Origin: Tubulanus polymorphus
Taxonomy: Eukaryota > Nemertea > Palaeonemertea > Tubulaniformes > Tubulanidae
DNA length: 64,000 nucleotides
Assembly: GCF_964204645.1 (NCBI RefSeq)
Contig: NC_134030.1
Location: 2,891,855-2,955,854, forward strand
Direction of reading: 5' to 3'
Shown: positions 1 to 11,500 of the stretch, in pieces
How positions within the stretch are numbered: position 1 is the stretch's first letter
Layout: each line of letters begins with the position of its first letter
Notes under the pieces: generated by a model
The model's input: the letters and a program-made list of their open reading frames with translations, nothing else
Told to the model about the DNA's origin: nothing
The model's database searches: none
Program-made: the position numbers and the translations under genes

Positions 1-205
1 ATTCTTACAGTACTATAGTAAAGGATCCCTATTGGGATAAAGTCGAAGCGTCAAAAATAAATCATTAGCCAAAGCAAGCGTTTTGGGACTCGTCTTTCTT
101 TCTGAATGAATATAGCGTTAGATTTTGAAATTTCAAGATTAAAATGAGTGTATATCAATGACCACACGAAATGGATTATATTAATTGTTTTGTTCCGGTG
201 AACAG

Positions 206-1481
206 GTGAATTTGTGGCGTAAAAAGTCCGACGAAGAATCGCTTAAATTCGCCATCGCTTCGCAAGTTTACAACTCGTCCGAACAAACTTACGAGAAAAT
301 AGAAGAGGAAATGTATCATCTCGTGGCAGAAAACAGAGCTTTAAAAAAATCTCTATCGACGGTAAGTTTCAACAATTCAAATGTAAAGATTTTTTAAGGC
401 GAGAAGATACAAAATATCCGTGTATAAATGATGATGGCCAATAGTAGTCGAAACGTTGCTCGAAATATAATCATTTTAATATAAAACTTGTTCATTTTTG
501 GCTGAATCTATTATGGGATTTCTCTCGCTAAATATTTTTACCTACAACAGGGAGTGTATACAATCGGGTTTTTTGTGTGTTTTTTTACAGAAGGATATGA
601 CGATCCAATCGTTACAGTTACACGTTGTAACTGCTCAGGATAAATTACTGAAATTAGTCGAGTTGGATGAACGAGAAACTAATGAAAAACGCGATAGCGG
701 TTTCGAGGTGGATACTTCCGGTTCGTCGACACACGAAAACGATTCCGGTCACGCCGGATCTCTGACGGTAACGTCGTTCGACGTCACTAAAATAAACGGC
801 ACGTTAGCCGAGCTCAACGACAGTTTCATCAGCGAAGTCGACACGGACATTGCCGAACCGTTTCGAGCACGAATAATGACGAGACAGATGAGTAGAAATA
901 GCGTCTATAGTTGCGGTTCGGAACGATACAGCGAGATAGCGCGCGAACTAGAGACAGTCGGTTCCATAACTCATAAACTACGCACGACAATACATTCCGA
1001 GTTGAGCTGTTGTCAGCAGAGAAAATCACACATTTACGATATGATCAGCTCCAGACAGGATATCGTCGGTTCTATAGCGGATAATTTTCAACTCGGGGAT
1101 GATTATGACACGCATTCGTTCATAAGTTCGTACCTAAGACGCGCCGCTACGCTGTCGTTATTTAGCTACAGTACGCAAGGTCGTTCGGATGATAACGTCT
1201 CGCAGTATTCCACCGCTCACAGCTCCATCAGCCGCATTTCACGACATTCCGGATACTGTACCTCGTGCGACAGCCTGAACGCGATAGGCAACGATAAGTT
1301 CTACCCGTCTTCGCCGAAATTCAAACGACATAGACGGCGCCACGGTCGCAGGCGTTCGAGGCGTAGCCGTTGGAAGCAGGAACCACGTGATAAAGTTTAC
1401 ACGATTCAAGAGCCGAGAGAACCGATGAAAAACGTTACTAATCTGGCCGTTAGGCGGGAAATCATCAGTACATTCGTCTAA
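206..1481 (+). CDS. 3' end of an unrecognised coiled-coil, serine-rich protein gene (partial)
   Basis: Two coding exons are visible: 206-361 (52 codons, preceded by an AG acceptor and followed by GTAAGT at 362) and 591-1481 (preceded by a T-rich tract and ACAG; stop TAG-type end at 1479-1481). Both junctions are phase 0. The first exon and the start of the second form a short coiled coil rich in E, K and L. After that the protein is serine-rich and probably disordered, with repeated S-x-S patches, and ends in a very basic stretch of Arg and His around 1323-1375. An AATAAA lies at 1565-1570, about 85 bases past the stop. The 5' part lies outside the window, so the length and start are unknown. 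I do not recognise the family; a RASSF9/10-like scaffold tail is one weak idea, not a claim. Confidence 0.72.
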
Positions 1482-1747
1482 AACCGACATCTACCGTGTA
1501 ATAAATCGTCGATTCTACGATATGTTTCTTTGTAACACTGAATATGTGCTCGTTTCTTTTCCGTAATAAAAACTATACGTAAATTTGATTTATTGATTTT
1601 ACGAGATTTATTTTCTATGAATATAAATATTGGCATTGGATTCTTTCGGGTACAAAAAACTTCATTTCACAAAAGACGGAAATGATCTCATCTCATCACA
1701 TGGCGTGTAAACGCGTGTCATGGCTAACGTGGGTCGGACTAAAGCCT

Positions 1748-1788
1748 CGGACACACTGGGCACTGGACGAAATCACCCAGTGTGTCCG
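1748..1788. repeat. Short perfect inverted repeat (hairpin)
   Basis: CGGACACACTGGG at 1748-1760 is exactly mirrored by CCCAGTGTGTCCG at 1776-1788, with a 15-base loop. It lies in the spacer between the coiled-coil gene and the GT31 gene. The rest of 1571-2127 shows no gene; a reverse-strand AATAAA at 1793-1798 could serve the GT31 transcript. Confidence 0.6.
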
Positions 1789-2127
1789 GGCCTTTATTGA
1801 TAGTCATCAATTATGGCATATTTCATCGAGATCTGTTACGACATTCATTACTTATTATCTAATGACTTAACTGTGATCGTCGGGGATTCCACCTGTGGCA
1901 AGCGATATTCCGCCAGGTGTCCTAGTCAACAGTAAGACTTCTCTACTACGTTTCTTAATTTAATAGACTAATTTCAGGCTAAACGTAATAAAAATAGAAC
2001 TAATTCTTAATGAAAGGTATGTCCTACGCTCTCAGGCGCCATCTAGCGGCGGGATTGCCAGTTGTATCGAATCGTCATTAGTTTGACGAGGAAGAAGTCA
2101 TGGTTACTACCTATTATTAAATCCACG

Positions 2128-3338
2128 TCATACCGAGGTCGTATTCCTACCGAAAACGTGATGTTTGCGTCGATCGAATAGTGTTCGTAATGTGTTAATC
2201 ATCATAGCTAAACATCTCAATTTAGACACGAATTTCAACGCTAACGCGCATGTTATGATAACTAAAACAACGATTACAAATAAACTCCACGAATATCGAC
2301 TTTCGGGAACTTTCTTGGTATCGATGATTTTAGTGGCTGGGCGAGTACGACAATCCAGTGACGTATTGTGCATTTCTGTCCACAGACTACGGAAGGTTTT
2401 GTCCGGAATTTCGGCGTAGGTGATAATTTTGCGCCACAAACACGGATGTGGAACCGCGTGCGAGTGGAACTGCTCGCTGCCGACTAGATTAGCGTTTATC
2501 TGTAGTCGAACGATTCCCGTCACGAAAACGTCTTCCATCGGAAAGTACGGTAAACTTTTCGCCGTCGAAAATAGTTCCTCGGTGATGTCATTCGAAAACG
2601 TATAACCGTTTCCGGCGCAATAATCCGGATATATATCCGCGCTGAATTCCCGTTTCGAAATGTACCATTTACTGTTGACGTCGCGAACGACCGGGTTGTT
2701 GTGAATACGATGACACAAGAAAAATCGTTTGGTCGCGCGGGACGTTTCGTTAAACGCGCGTAAAAGATTGGGTACATTTACGAATACGTCATCGTCGACT
2801 TTCATGACGTATTTCGCAGATTTCGCGCGCGTCATTACCCAGCGTAGGAACGCCACCGATTTTTCTGTCAATCGCGTATATTTGTCCAACATATCCATCT
2901 GTATGATATCCCGATGGACGGTAATCTCACTGGATATCGACCGCGTTATATCGATTTTATTCGTCTTTCCTAATAAAAACACTAATTTCACTTTAGATCT
3001 ATACGGTCGCTGTTCGAGGTACGTCGCCCACGTTTCTCTTACGAGTTTCCTTTTCGCGAAATTCCCCGGCGCCGAGAACACAACAATAATCAAATCCAAA
3101 TCGTCTTCGTTCATGTCTTTAGTAATCGACATATTGAATAGTTGAGGCGGCGGATTGGCCGTGTTGATTTCGTACGGGTTTGACTTTGATTCGTTTAATG
3201 ATATGACGCTGATTTCGTTTGTGCGATAAACCGTTATATTGCTTCTGGTAGATATGTTAAATGCAATCATTAAACAGGTTAAAAATGCAAAAACGACCAG
3301 CAAAGCTCTTCGACGAAACAGAAACTTCGAGGCCCGAA
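2128..3338 (-). CDS. Beta-1,3-galactosyltransferase-like glycosyltransferase (GT31 family)
   Basis: This is a Golgi type II membrane enzyme predicted to transfer a hexose from a UDP-sugar in a beta-1,3 linkage. Numbering from the first residue shown at 3303, a hydrophobic anchor spans about residues 1-18, followed by a stem and a catalytic domain with the GT31 signatures: KLVRETW near 86-92, the DxD metal/UDP motif as VDDDVFVN at 169-176, YPDYCAGNGY at 225-234, and the MEDV motif at 256-259. Several N-x-S/T sites are present. No ATG opens the frame: the codon at 3303 is TTG, and the frame continues upstream to an acceptor (TTTTCAG) ending at 3339, so at least one 5' exon is missing from my model. 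An unusual feature is a second hydrophobic segment near residues 338-358 followed by a basic tail; most B3GALT enzymes end with the catalytic domain. Family certain, substrate unknown. Confidence 0.86.
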
Positions 3339-5369
3339 CTGAAAATAGAAGATATAAAGTTAATTGCTGCCTAAGAATTATTCAGTTTTCTGTTTCTCTC
3401 AAGGGTCCCCATTTTACTGTAACCTCTCAATAGGGTTTACAATTATTCAACAAATAATCAGAATCAGAATCGATTTCGGATATTCATTGTCAATAAGTAA
3501 CATATGCGGCATATTATTCAGTAGGCTGTCTGGTTTTGTGGTTTCACGCGGGTCTGATATTTTCATGTTGGCGCCCATCCGACTAGAAAATCTAACCATT
3601 TCATATTCTGATAAATGTATGTTTACCGGTGATTTCAGAGAAGAATAGACGGATCCTCATGAGTATTAACCTACCCCAAACTGCCGTGCTTAACCTCTCC
3701 ATATAACGACAAGCGATGCGACGCATTTTAGTATACGTGGACTTACTGTCCCAGCGACAAGCATATGTTCACCGGGCGACGTAGGCTGTTTGCTTATCGC
3801 GTCGTACATTGTACCGGCTAAACATACGCAACGTATATTTGACCACGGACGTATAAACTAGTTCACGATATGACGGGCGATGCCCTTTATTCATTAAGCC
3901 CAACGTCCACCTCGTAAACAGGATACAGACATGTTTCCCTCACGTGCGTTTACGAGATTTCGGGGAAAACAACGTTTACGAGATCAAACACGTTTGATTC
4001 CGCGTGTTCATGTGCGTGTTGTGCGTTGGGCTTTTGGACGAGTGTAGTTTTCAGTTGCCGTTTGAGAATACATTAGTTATCCCGGATCGCAAACTCTATA
4101 TCGACCGCACGCTATTATCAGGTTTACAGGATAAGATAGAGCGTATTTTCGTCGTAACGAACGCTTATTCCTGAATCGGCAGTACCAATCGAATCCGAAA
4201 GAGATTTGCCGAGTGCGATCAAAGAACTGAAATATTTCGACGAGTAAATTTTTGATTCCCACGGCTGCGAAATCAGAACTTTCACGAGAAAATCAGAAAT
4301 TACTTTTCTTGCGTGTTGTAAATGTTTTGTGCGCAGGTTTACATTACGTGTAGGTAATAATTACATACACGCGTCCAAGATACTTTTGAATCGTATAATC
4401 AAGAGATTTGTTATATCTTTAATACTTACGGGTCTCTCGTGTCCACACTGCCATCTTTATCTTGACACTATCCTGTAGACCTATCACTTATGTATATACC
4501 GTCATTCGGTCATTTATTATATGGAACGGCTATAGTAGTGACCAAAATGCTCATGTGTGTGCACACTTTTCACTTGTGCTGACGAGTGGTTCCCGTCTGG
4601 ACAGGCCGAAAATCCACAAAGAATCGTCCGGTAATAACAGGGCCATACGCTACCTTGATTTCGTGACGGTTTAAGAAACGTTAATTCGTCAAACAGTGAC
4701 GTTGCTCACGACAAATAGAGGAACAGTCCTTGTAGCGACACAAAAAGGCACTTTTTGAAATTCCATAAAAAATTCTTGTTTAAATTTCATTTCATTTCAT
4801 TTTTGTTGTTCCACAAAAACATGTTTTGCACAGAACATTCATACATTTCATTTTAACAGTGGATAGTATTGTACAGCGAAGCAAATCGTTGACAAGTTTA
4901 CGTAAAGAGACACATATACATGTACGCTGGATAAATATTACGGGGCCTCGTTTACGCACCCCCAACTAATTTACAAAAGTTACTCAGTTTTACCGCCAGC
5001 TTGTGCGTATTGAAAAGTTCCCCCAGGTTTTCTATTGTTGGTACCCCCCCCCCCCCCAATAGTAACGCGAGAAAAGGCGCGCTCTTTCATTCGCATATAC
5101 AGGGCATTCTAAAATGGCATGTCTTTCATCCCCCAGGGTTTGGGTGTTACACTTCATACATCATAGGGTTCCTTCATCCAGATATGCTCGGTAAATTGCG
5201 TTGTACATTCTACTAGACAAAGTGGATCCATTCTTCATCACCAGACCTGCCCAAAATTTAACCATACGTGCCTTAATTTCTTCTTCTAGAGGGGGGCTCC
5301 TATTATCTAAACTCTTTATTATTTACACGTAGGGCTAGGGGCTTGTTACATTACTCGACGGAATTTCTT
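3339..5369. other. Spacer or 5' intron region of the GT31 gene; no coding exon recognised
   Basis: The first exon of the GT31 gene should lie on the minus strand somewhere here or beyond, but I could not identify it. The stretch holds short open frames without family features, a C-tract at 5047-5057, and at 3846-3860 the motif GGACGTATAAACTAG, which recurs in the hairpin at 50825-50868. Confidence 0.4.
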
Positions 5370-6090
5370 TCACAAATGATTCGCCTGCGATTGAATTCGA
5401 GAGACCAAGATTGATAAATTCGGTGCGAACACTGATCTAATGAGTCCAATTCTTTTCGCCGAATCTACTCGGTTGAGGTGAAACACAGCGGTTAAAATTT
5501 GACAATCGTCGATAAAAATCTGGCACATTAGGCTATAAGAATTGATTGCTTGTTTCTTATTTCCGTTGAGCTTAAACGTTGACCCGGCCGGCCGCCTATC
5601 TATACCCTGTACATTACTTGCTAACAATGACAGACCTGGAAGCTTTAGAAATAAACTGATTACACAACTTAATTGCAACGAGAGAAATCCCACAATAACG
5701 AAACCAAGATTGAGAAATTCTATATCAGAATGATTATATTTGAGGAGCGACGTTTCGGCTGACAACTGTTAGCCATCATCGGGCGTACTGAGAACAAAAT
5801 CATATAACAGGATTGAAGAACAATTTTACGATCCGTGAGAAACATGATAGGCCGGGAAGACACACAATATCCGTGTATGATAACGAGAGATATCCCACAA
5901 TAACGAAGCCAGGATTGAAAAATTCTATAAACGTAACCCAGCCGATTAAGGTATCATTTTTAGCCATATGCTTGGTGTATTGATTCGGCGAACATCGATT
6001 GGCCGCCCGAAATCCACTAAGACTGTTACAAGCCTTCATCTTCAGACGTGATACTAAATCCAAGACAAGGAAGTAAAACAACAGGCGGCT
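5370..6090 (-). mobile_element. Dispersed repeat with a snapback-type end
   Basis: Segments of this stretch recur elsewhere. The GACCCGGCCGGCCGC block at 5581-5595 and its following sequence match 34651-34830, and the block at about 5715-5790, containing GAGGAGCGACGTTTCGGCT, matches both arms of the inverted repeat at 30015-30155. An open frame across part of it has no protein features. I read it as a degraded transposable element, possibly of the Penelope-like class because of the arm shared with the snapback. Confidence 0.5.
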
Positions 6091-6229
6091 CCAGAATAAA
6101 TAGTTTATTAGTCAAAAATGATTCTATCAACAAGCATTGAACAATCGTAAAACAATCGCCCCATCAGCGGCTCTAATTCTCCATATCAATCAATTTAACA
6201 CTTGAATTAATTAATTAAAACAAAATGAA

Positions 6230-6327
6230 CTGGGCCTAGTTTCACAAAAACAGATTTAATGTCTTCGTTTATTCAGTTTAACTAAAATGGATTTGGGAGT
6301 TAAACCTGTTTTGTGGAACTGGGCCCG
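6230..6327. mobile_element. Short hairpin element with GGGCC-CAGTT-type ends
   Basis: The sequence begins ACTGGGCCTAGTTTCACAAA and ends with its approximate reverse complement (TTTTGTGGAACTGGGCCC). The same terminal motif recurs at 9257-9366, 23394-23503, 31831-31914 and 46748-46853, each about 85-110 bp. This fits a small non-autonomous foldback or MITE family present throughout the window. Confidence 0.55.
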
Positions 6328-6714
6328 ACGTCGTTGTCGCCGTTATAAGTCACATGACATTCTATGAAGTCTATCACATATTATTCAGTTGGATTATCAT
6401 TTATTTACAAACTTCATATTTACACATACATTAAAATAGCACCTTTTTACGAGTCGAAATAAAACAACATTAGAGAGAAAGAGGGATAAAATTCTATGAG
6501 TTATTTGCCTCGGATTTTAATGACAAAATCTACAGAAACCGTTATTACTTAAAAAATCATCAATCAAAGCTCAACATCCACTGATCTAGCGCGTGTTCGC
6601 TTGACGGCCAAAATGACGTCGTATTTCCTTAACCAATGCATAGAATCAATTTGAAACTGGGGCCAGTTTTCGCTGAGCAAAAAATGCGTCAATCTTCTCT
6701 CTTACGATGAATTT

Positions 6715-8504
6715 TTAAAAACTGGCAGTACTATTAAGGCACAGTAAAGGCTGGTTCTCGTGTGCGGTTTCTAACCGGGAGATTTTGCAACATATTTGTC
6801 CAGCTCGGAGGTCAGTCGCTAACTGGAAACAATCGCTTGTGAAATCCAGCCTGAAGGCAAAGTAATATGTAAGTGCATAGAGTCGTCGCTGAAAGGATCT
6901 GAACAAATGGAAATAATATATAAACCGCGAACATATCACATACATGTAGATGAATAACCGAATGATTCAACTTTCATAAACGCACGTAAACAGATAACTC
7001 TTCGGTTTAATCAGTTGCATGTTTACTCTATGAATGAAGCGGATGAATAGATGACTATTATCTGAACGATCCAGTAATCTCAAACACGCGGTCATGTTTA
7101 TTCAACTAACAATAGCGAATTCAATTCAAATTTTCGTCTTCGAAATTAAATATTTACAGTTGCTTGTTAAAGCATAATGTCGTATATGTATAATGAATGG
7201 TACAGTAGACTCGTCCTCATTACTAGGTGACGGACAAATCAGTGACTTTCAACAACATCTACCGATATTTGGCCGAGTCTACTGCACGTAAAAGCACCTT
7301 GGATACATCATATTGATTCTTCTGTACAACTTACGGACATCTTACGGTTAAGATTAATGCACCGTATAAATCTAATAAATACCATAGTAACACTGCAGTT
7401 TAATTCCTTAGGTTATCTTGTAGTTTCAATAGCCTTTGTGCTCCTGCTGCCTACGCCCACCCTTCGGACAAATACACAAAACAATTCGTTCGGTCCCCAT
7501 ATTCTTGATGATGATCATCAGGGGTGGGTACAGACAGCAGGTTGCCTGAGGGGTGCAGGATACAGACAGCAGATTGCCTGAGGGATGCAGGATACAGACA
7601 GCAGATTGACAGTTGCCAAATTAAAATCCTTCAGATGATTCGAATTTCGAGGTTAGCATCATCTATTGCTTTGATGAGAAAGAAATAATGTACAACAGTT
7701 ACATAAGCAAACTTTCATTAGCTGCTGTTCTGTTCTTTCACTTGTAACTTGTATGTCAGATTATTGGATGTAAACCTACAAAATAAAGGAAAATATTAAG
7801 ACGACGGATGTAAGATTTCAGACTTTAAATGTAATCGCGAAGTTTTATTTACCTGGAGCTGGTATTGTTGAATAGTAGCGTGTATATACCGTGTTGCCTC
7901 GCGACTAGTTCACCTTGGACAGCTTGTTTGTGTGAATTACATTTACAAGTCGGGACTAAAACCTGTGCGTTTTGCGCTGATGTTGATTCATCTGATCGGT
8001 ACGTGACGCTAAACGGAACGCTCTACCGATAAAAACAAACACAATTAACTAAATAACAGGGTCAATTCATCAAAGACTGTCTAAATATCACGGACCCGAG
8101 CCAGTAGCTTTTAAGGAGTTATTCACTGATAAACACTGTTTAACAGTAAACAACCTTTCAGAGAGTTAACACGGTGTCAAAACGTTGAAGACTGACCTTA
8201 AGTTGGATCGGCTAAAGAACCAAAATTAGCTTACACCAATCTAGCTGTTAGATTGGTTATAGAACCAATAAGACTGGTCTTAAAATCGAAGTTTTGACTA
8301 TGCAACTGACCCTAGGTAAATGGTTATAAACGTGGCAGGGAATCGTATTTTACCTTTGGTTCAGTTTTGAATTGCCAGCACAGTTTTGTTCCGATATCTT
8401 TAATCAAGACGGTAACTGCATACATTTTTCCAGGTGATATGGTCACCGTACATTCAGTCGGTTCTGTAATCTCTAATGCTGTTTGTATACCATTAGTCTC
8501 AATA
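6715..8504 (-). CDS. FYCO1: FYCO1 exons 25-27: GOLD domain and C terminus
   Basis: Exon 25 (8354-8504) and exon 26 (7853-8022) encode the beta-sandwich GOLD domain: CWQFKTEPK joins [11 protein letters not shown], then [14 protein letters not shown] and [13 protein letters not shown], which parallel vertebrate FYCO1 closely. Exon 27 starts at 6898 in the right phase and gives the RRLYALT strand expected after the asparagine-threonine turn, then a tail of about 50 residues with no vertebrate match. That last exon is my least secure call in the domain; a different terminal exon is possible. Confidence 0.75.
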
Positions 8505-11500
8505 CTGAAAATCCAGATTCGATTCATTCATGATTTTAAGTTAAGACTTTCAATGAAATAGTCGACTTTTGGCAGAGAGTTGAATAATCGATAAACCACA
8601 ACAAAATCACAACAAAATTCATCCTTATATATTACAACACGATTGATCTCACCGAGTCACTTCGTATTCATCAGGTATAACAAAATATATATGAAATATA
8701 TATATAATAGAAAATGTTCAGTAGGGCGTATAAGCCCACAGCAGAAATATACAACTATTTAGAATATGAAGATCTACACAGATTAATACTAGGTGTGACA
8801 GCATTTCAGAATATATAAGGCACCACTAGCGCAATAAATGTTTAGTTAAGGTTGGCATGATTTTATGAGTATGCCCTCAAATGATTGAGCATTCCTAATC
8901 ACTATTTCTGGTCCAATATAGAACAGAACGACGGGTTGATTGTAATTAATATAACATTGTCTCCATAGAATGAGCGCTCACCAATACTGACCTATCACTA
9001 CTTGAACTCGTCGCAGGATTATTACCAGACATCGACAGCGAACGAGCGATCTCCTCTTCGCTGATCAGATGAAACGCGTCGTCGTCGTCGTCGATACCAT
9101 TGTTGCCGTCGTCCGTCGTAACACCGCTGATAATATCGTCGTCGGTGACAACTGCGTGAGACGTTAAATCATCGGTCGTCGAGTGGAAATCACTAGAATT
9201 AACAATGAGTTCGAAAAAAATAAACAACTATATCGGATAGATAGTGGATATCACCAGGGCCCAGTTTCACAAACAGGTTTAACTCTTAAATCGATTTAAT
9301 TTCTTCGTTAATTCAGTTTATCTTAAATCGATTTAGGCCTTAATCCTTTTCGTGAAACTGGGCCCAGGGTCCCTACAGATCAGTCATTCCTGGATATAAG
9401 GATTTTTTTAAATATAGGGTATAAAATATATTTCAAGGAAGCGTCTGAATCCCTTTTATATCCAAATTTCAGTAGACTCCTCATCGGTACTGTTTGTCAT
9501 GGTAACTCAGTTATTCAGTGGTTTTATAAGTGAATTTTTATCCTTGTCGCTACTAAACTCTGTTTCTAATTCAGAAGATACCTAATAGGTAACAAATAGA
9601 TCCTGGTTCCAACTGTTACGATATACACATAGTCTAATGTACAACTACTTAAGTATCTAATTGCCTATTTCTGAGTTTGAAAAGAGTTTCTGACTTTTTG
9701 CTCAAATAAAAGGAGTTTCAAGCACCTTCAAAAGCACTTTCTGTTCATAAAGTTTTTAAGGAAACAAGGAGTCATGTTGACCCTGTGCTCCTGATTTTAC
9801 CTGTTATTTGTGGCGGTTAGTTTCCCAGTTTTATATTCGTCGGTTGCGTTAGTAGGCACTGGCGAGTATGGAATGTCGGAAGTATCGGTAAAAATATCTG
9901 GCGAATCGGGAATATTCAAACCTAATGACGGAGGTGACGGATTCAGAGAACTACGACTTGTGTCTATATCTGAAAAATGATGATAATGTATGCAAAAATA
10001 TGTTAATATATGCACAAAAATATGTTAATTTATTCATAAATGTAGTCAAATTCATCATTTACCGGTGTTATCGATGCTAGTATCATTAGAGATAACACTA
10101 TTCCACGTTTCACGACGTAAGTTCGGTATTTGTACGCTCATTTCTTCATCCAGGTCGATATCGTTCGTTAGATTGCCTTCTTTTTCGACTTCGCGTTCGA
10201 TGAAACATTTGTTACAAACTCGCGATTTTTTACTGACGAAACGAGAAAAAGAAGCTTTTAAAACTTCGAGCGATTCGATTGAAATCTTCGCGCATCTAAT
10301 CATGATTGACCACACTCAAACGTGGTGAACGGGTAATAAGATAAAAACCCACTATCTACAGATTAAAAGAATTTAAAAAACAAGAATTTATTTATTCAAT
10401 CTAAAATATATAGAATATACAACGTTTCGATCTCACCCTAGAGTCCCACACGTGACGATGATCTCTATGGTGAGATCGAAACATCGTGTATTCTATATAT
10501 TTTAGATTGAATAAATAAATTCTTGTTTTTAAATTCTTTTAATCCGTAGATAGTGGGTTTCTATCTTATGATTGAGATGTATTCATACCTGCTATGAGTC
10601 GTAAGTATCCAGTTATTGCTGCAGTTGTGACAGAATATTCGACCGCACAAACGACAGTGATGTTTTCGCACCATGAATGAAAACTCAGCGCGACAACCGA
10701 GACAACATTCAGCGTCTAAATCTGCCATCCACGTTTCCGCCGCTTTAATCCTCTGTTGATATTCCAATTTATCCGTCTTCTTCCACAGCGAGTCTTTTTC
10801 TCTATAAAAGTAAACAGGAATCGGAAGCTTTTAAAACTAAACATCGTACGGGATTTTCATCGGTTTCAACCGATTTATCAACTTGAACTTGAACTTATAT
10901 TCATTGCGCCGTGTATAACATTTATACATAGGATAAGACATGCAATAAATTTACAGGACAAAACATTAAAGAATGGCATTAAATAGAGAATACATAATAC
11001 ATAGTATCAACACTTACTTCATGAGTTTGATAAGTTTTTTCTTTAGTTCGACAGTATCGTTCACTAACATTGCCAATTCGTCTTCTTTCTTCTTCATCAA
11101 ATCGTTAAAATGACTCGTTAAACTGACTATTTCATTCTGAAAAACATCAATCGCAAACCTGTCCAAACTATTTTAACTCTCAGATCGGGCGACCTCACTA
11201 CGTTACGTACCTGTTGTTTTTTAGCAGTAGTCTTTTCCTCCTCATATAATTTCGTTGTCTGAAAAAGATGTAGATTTTTGGATGCATAAATCAAACATAA
11301 TAACGACGTATGGTGACAATTATTGTGGCTGGAATGGTCAGTATTGTAACCAGTATTGTGGTCAGTTGAACCGACCTTTTTCAATGTTTCATTCAGCTGT
11401 TTGATGTTGTTTTCTCGTTCTAACGACTCAAGTTTCAATTCGTTGATCTCCTGCCATTGTTTCTCTTGTTCGATGTCGCGTTCGTCTTTGATTTCCTGCA

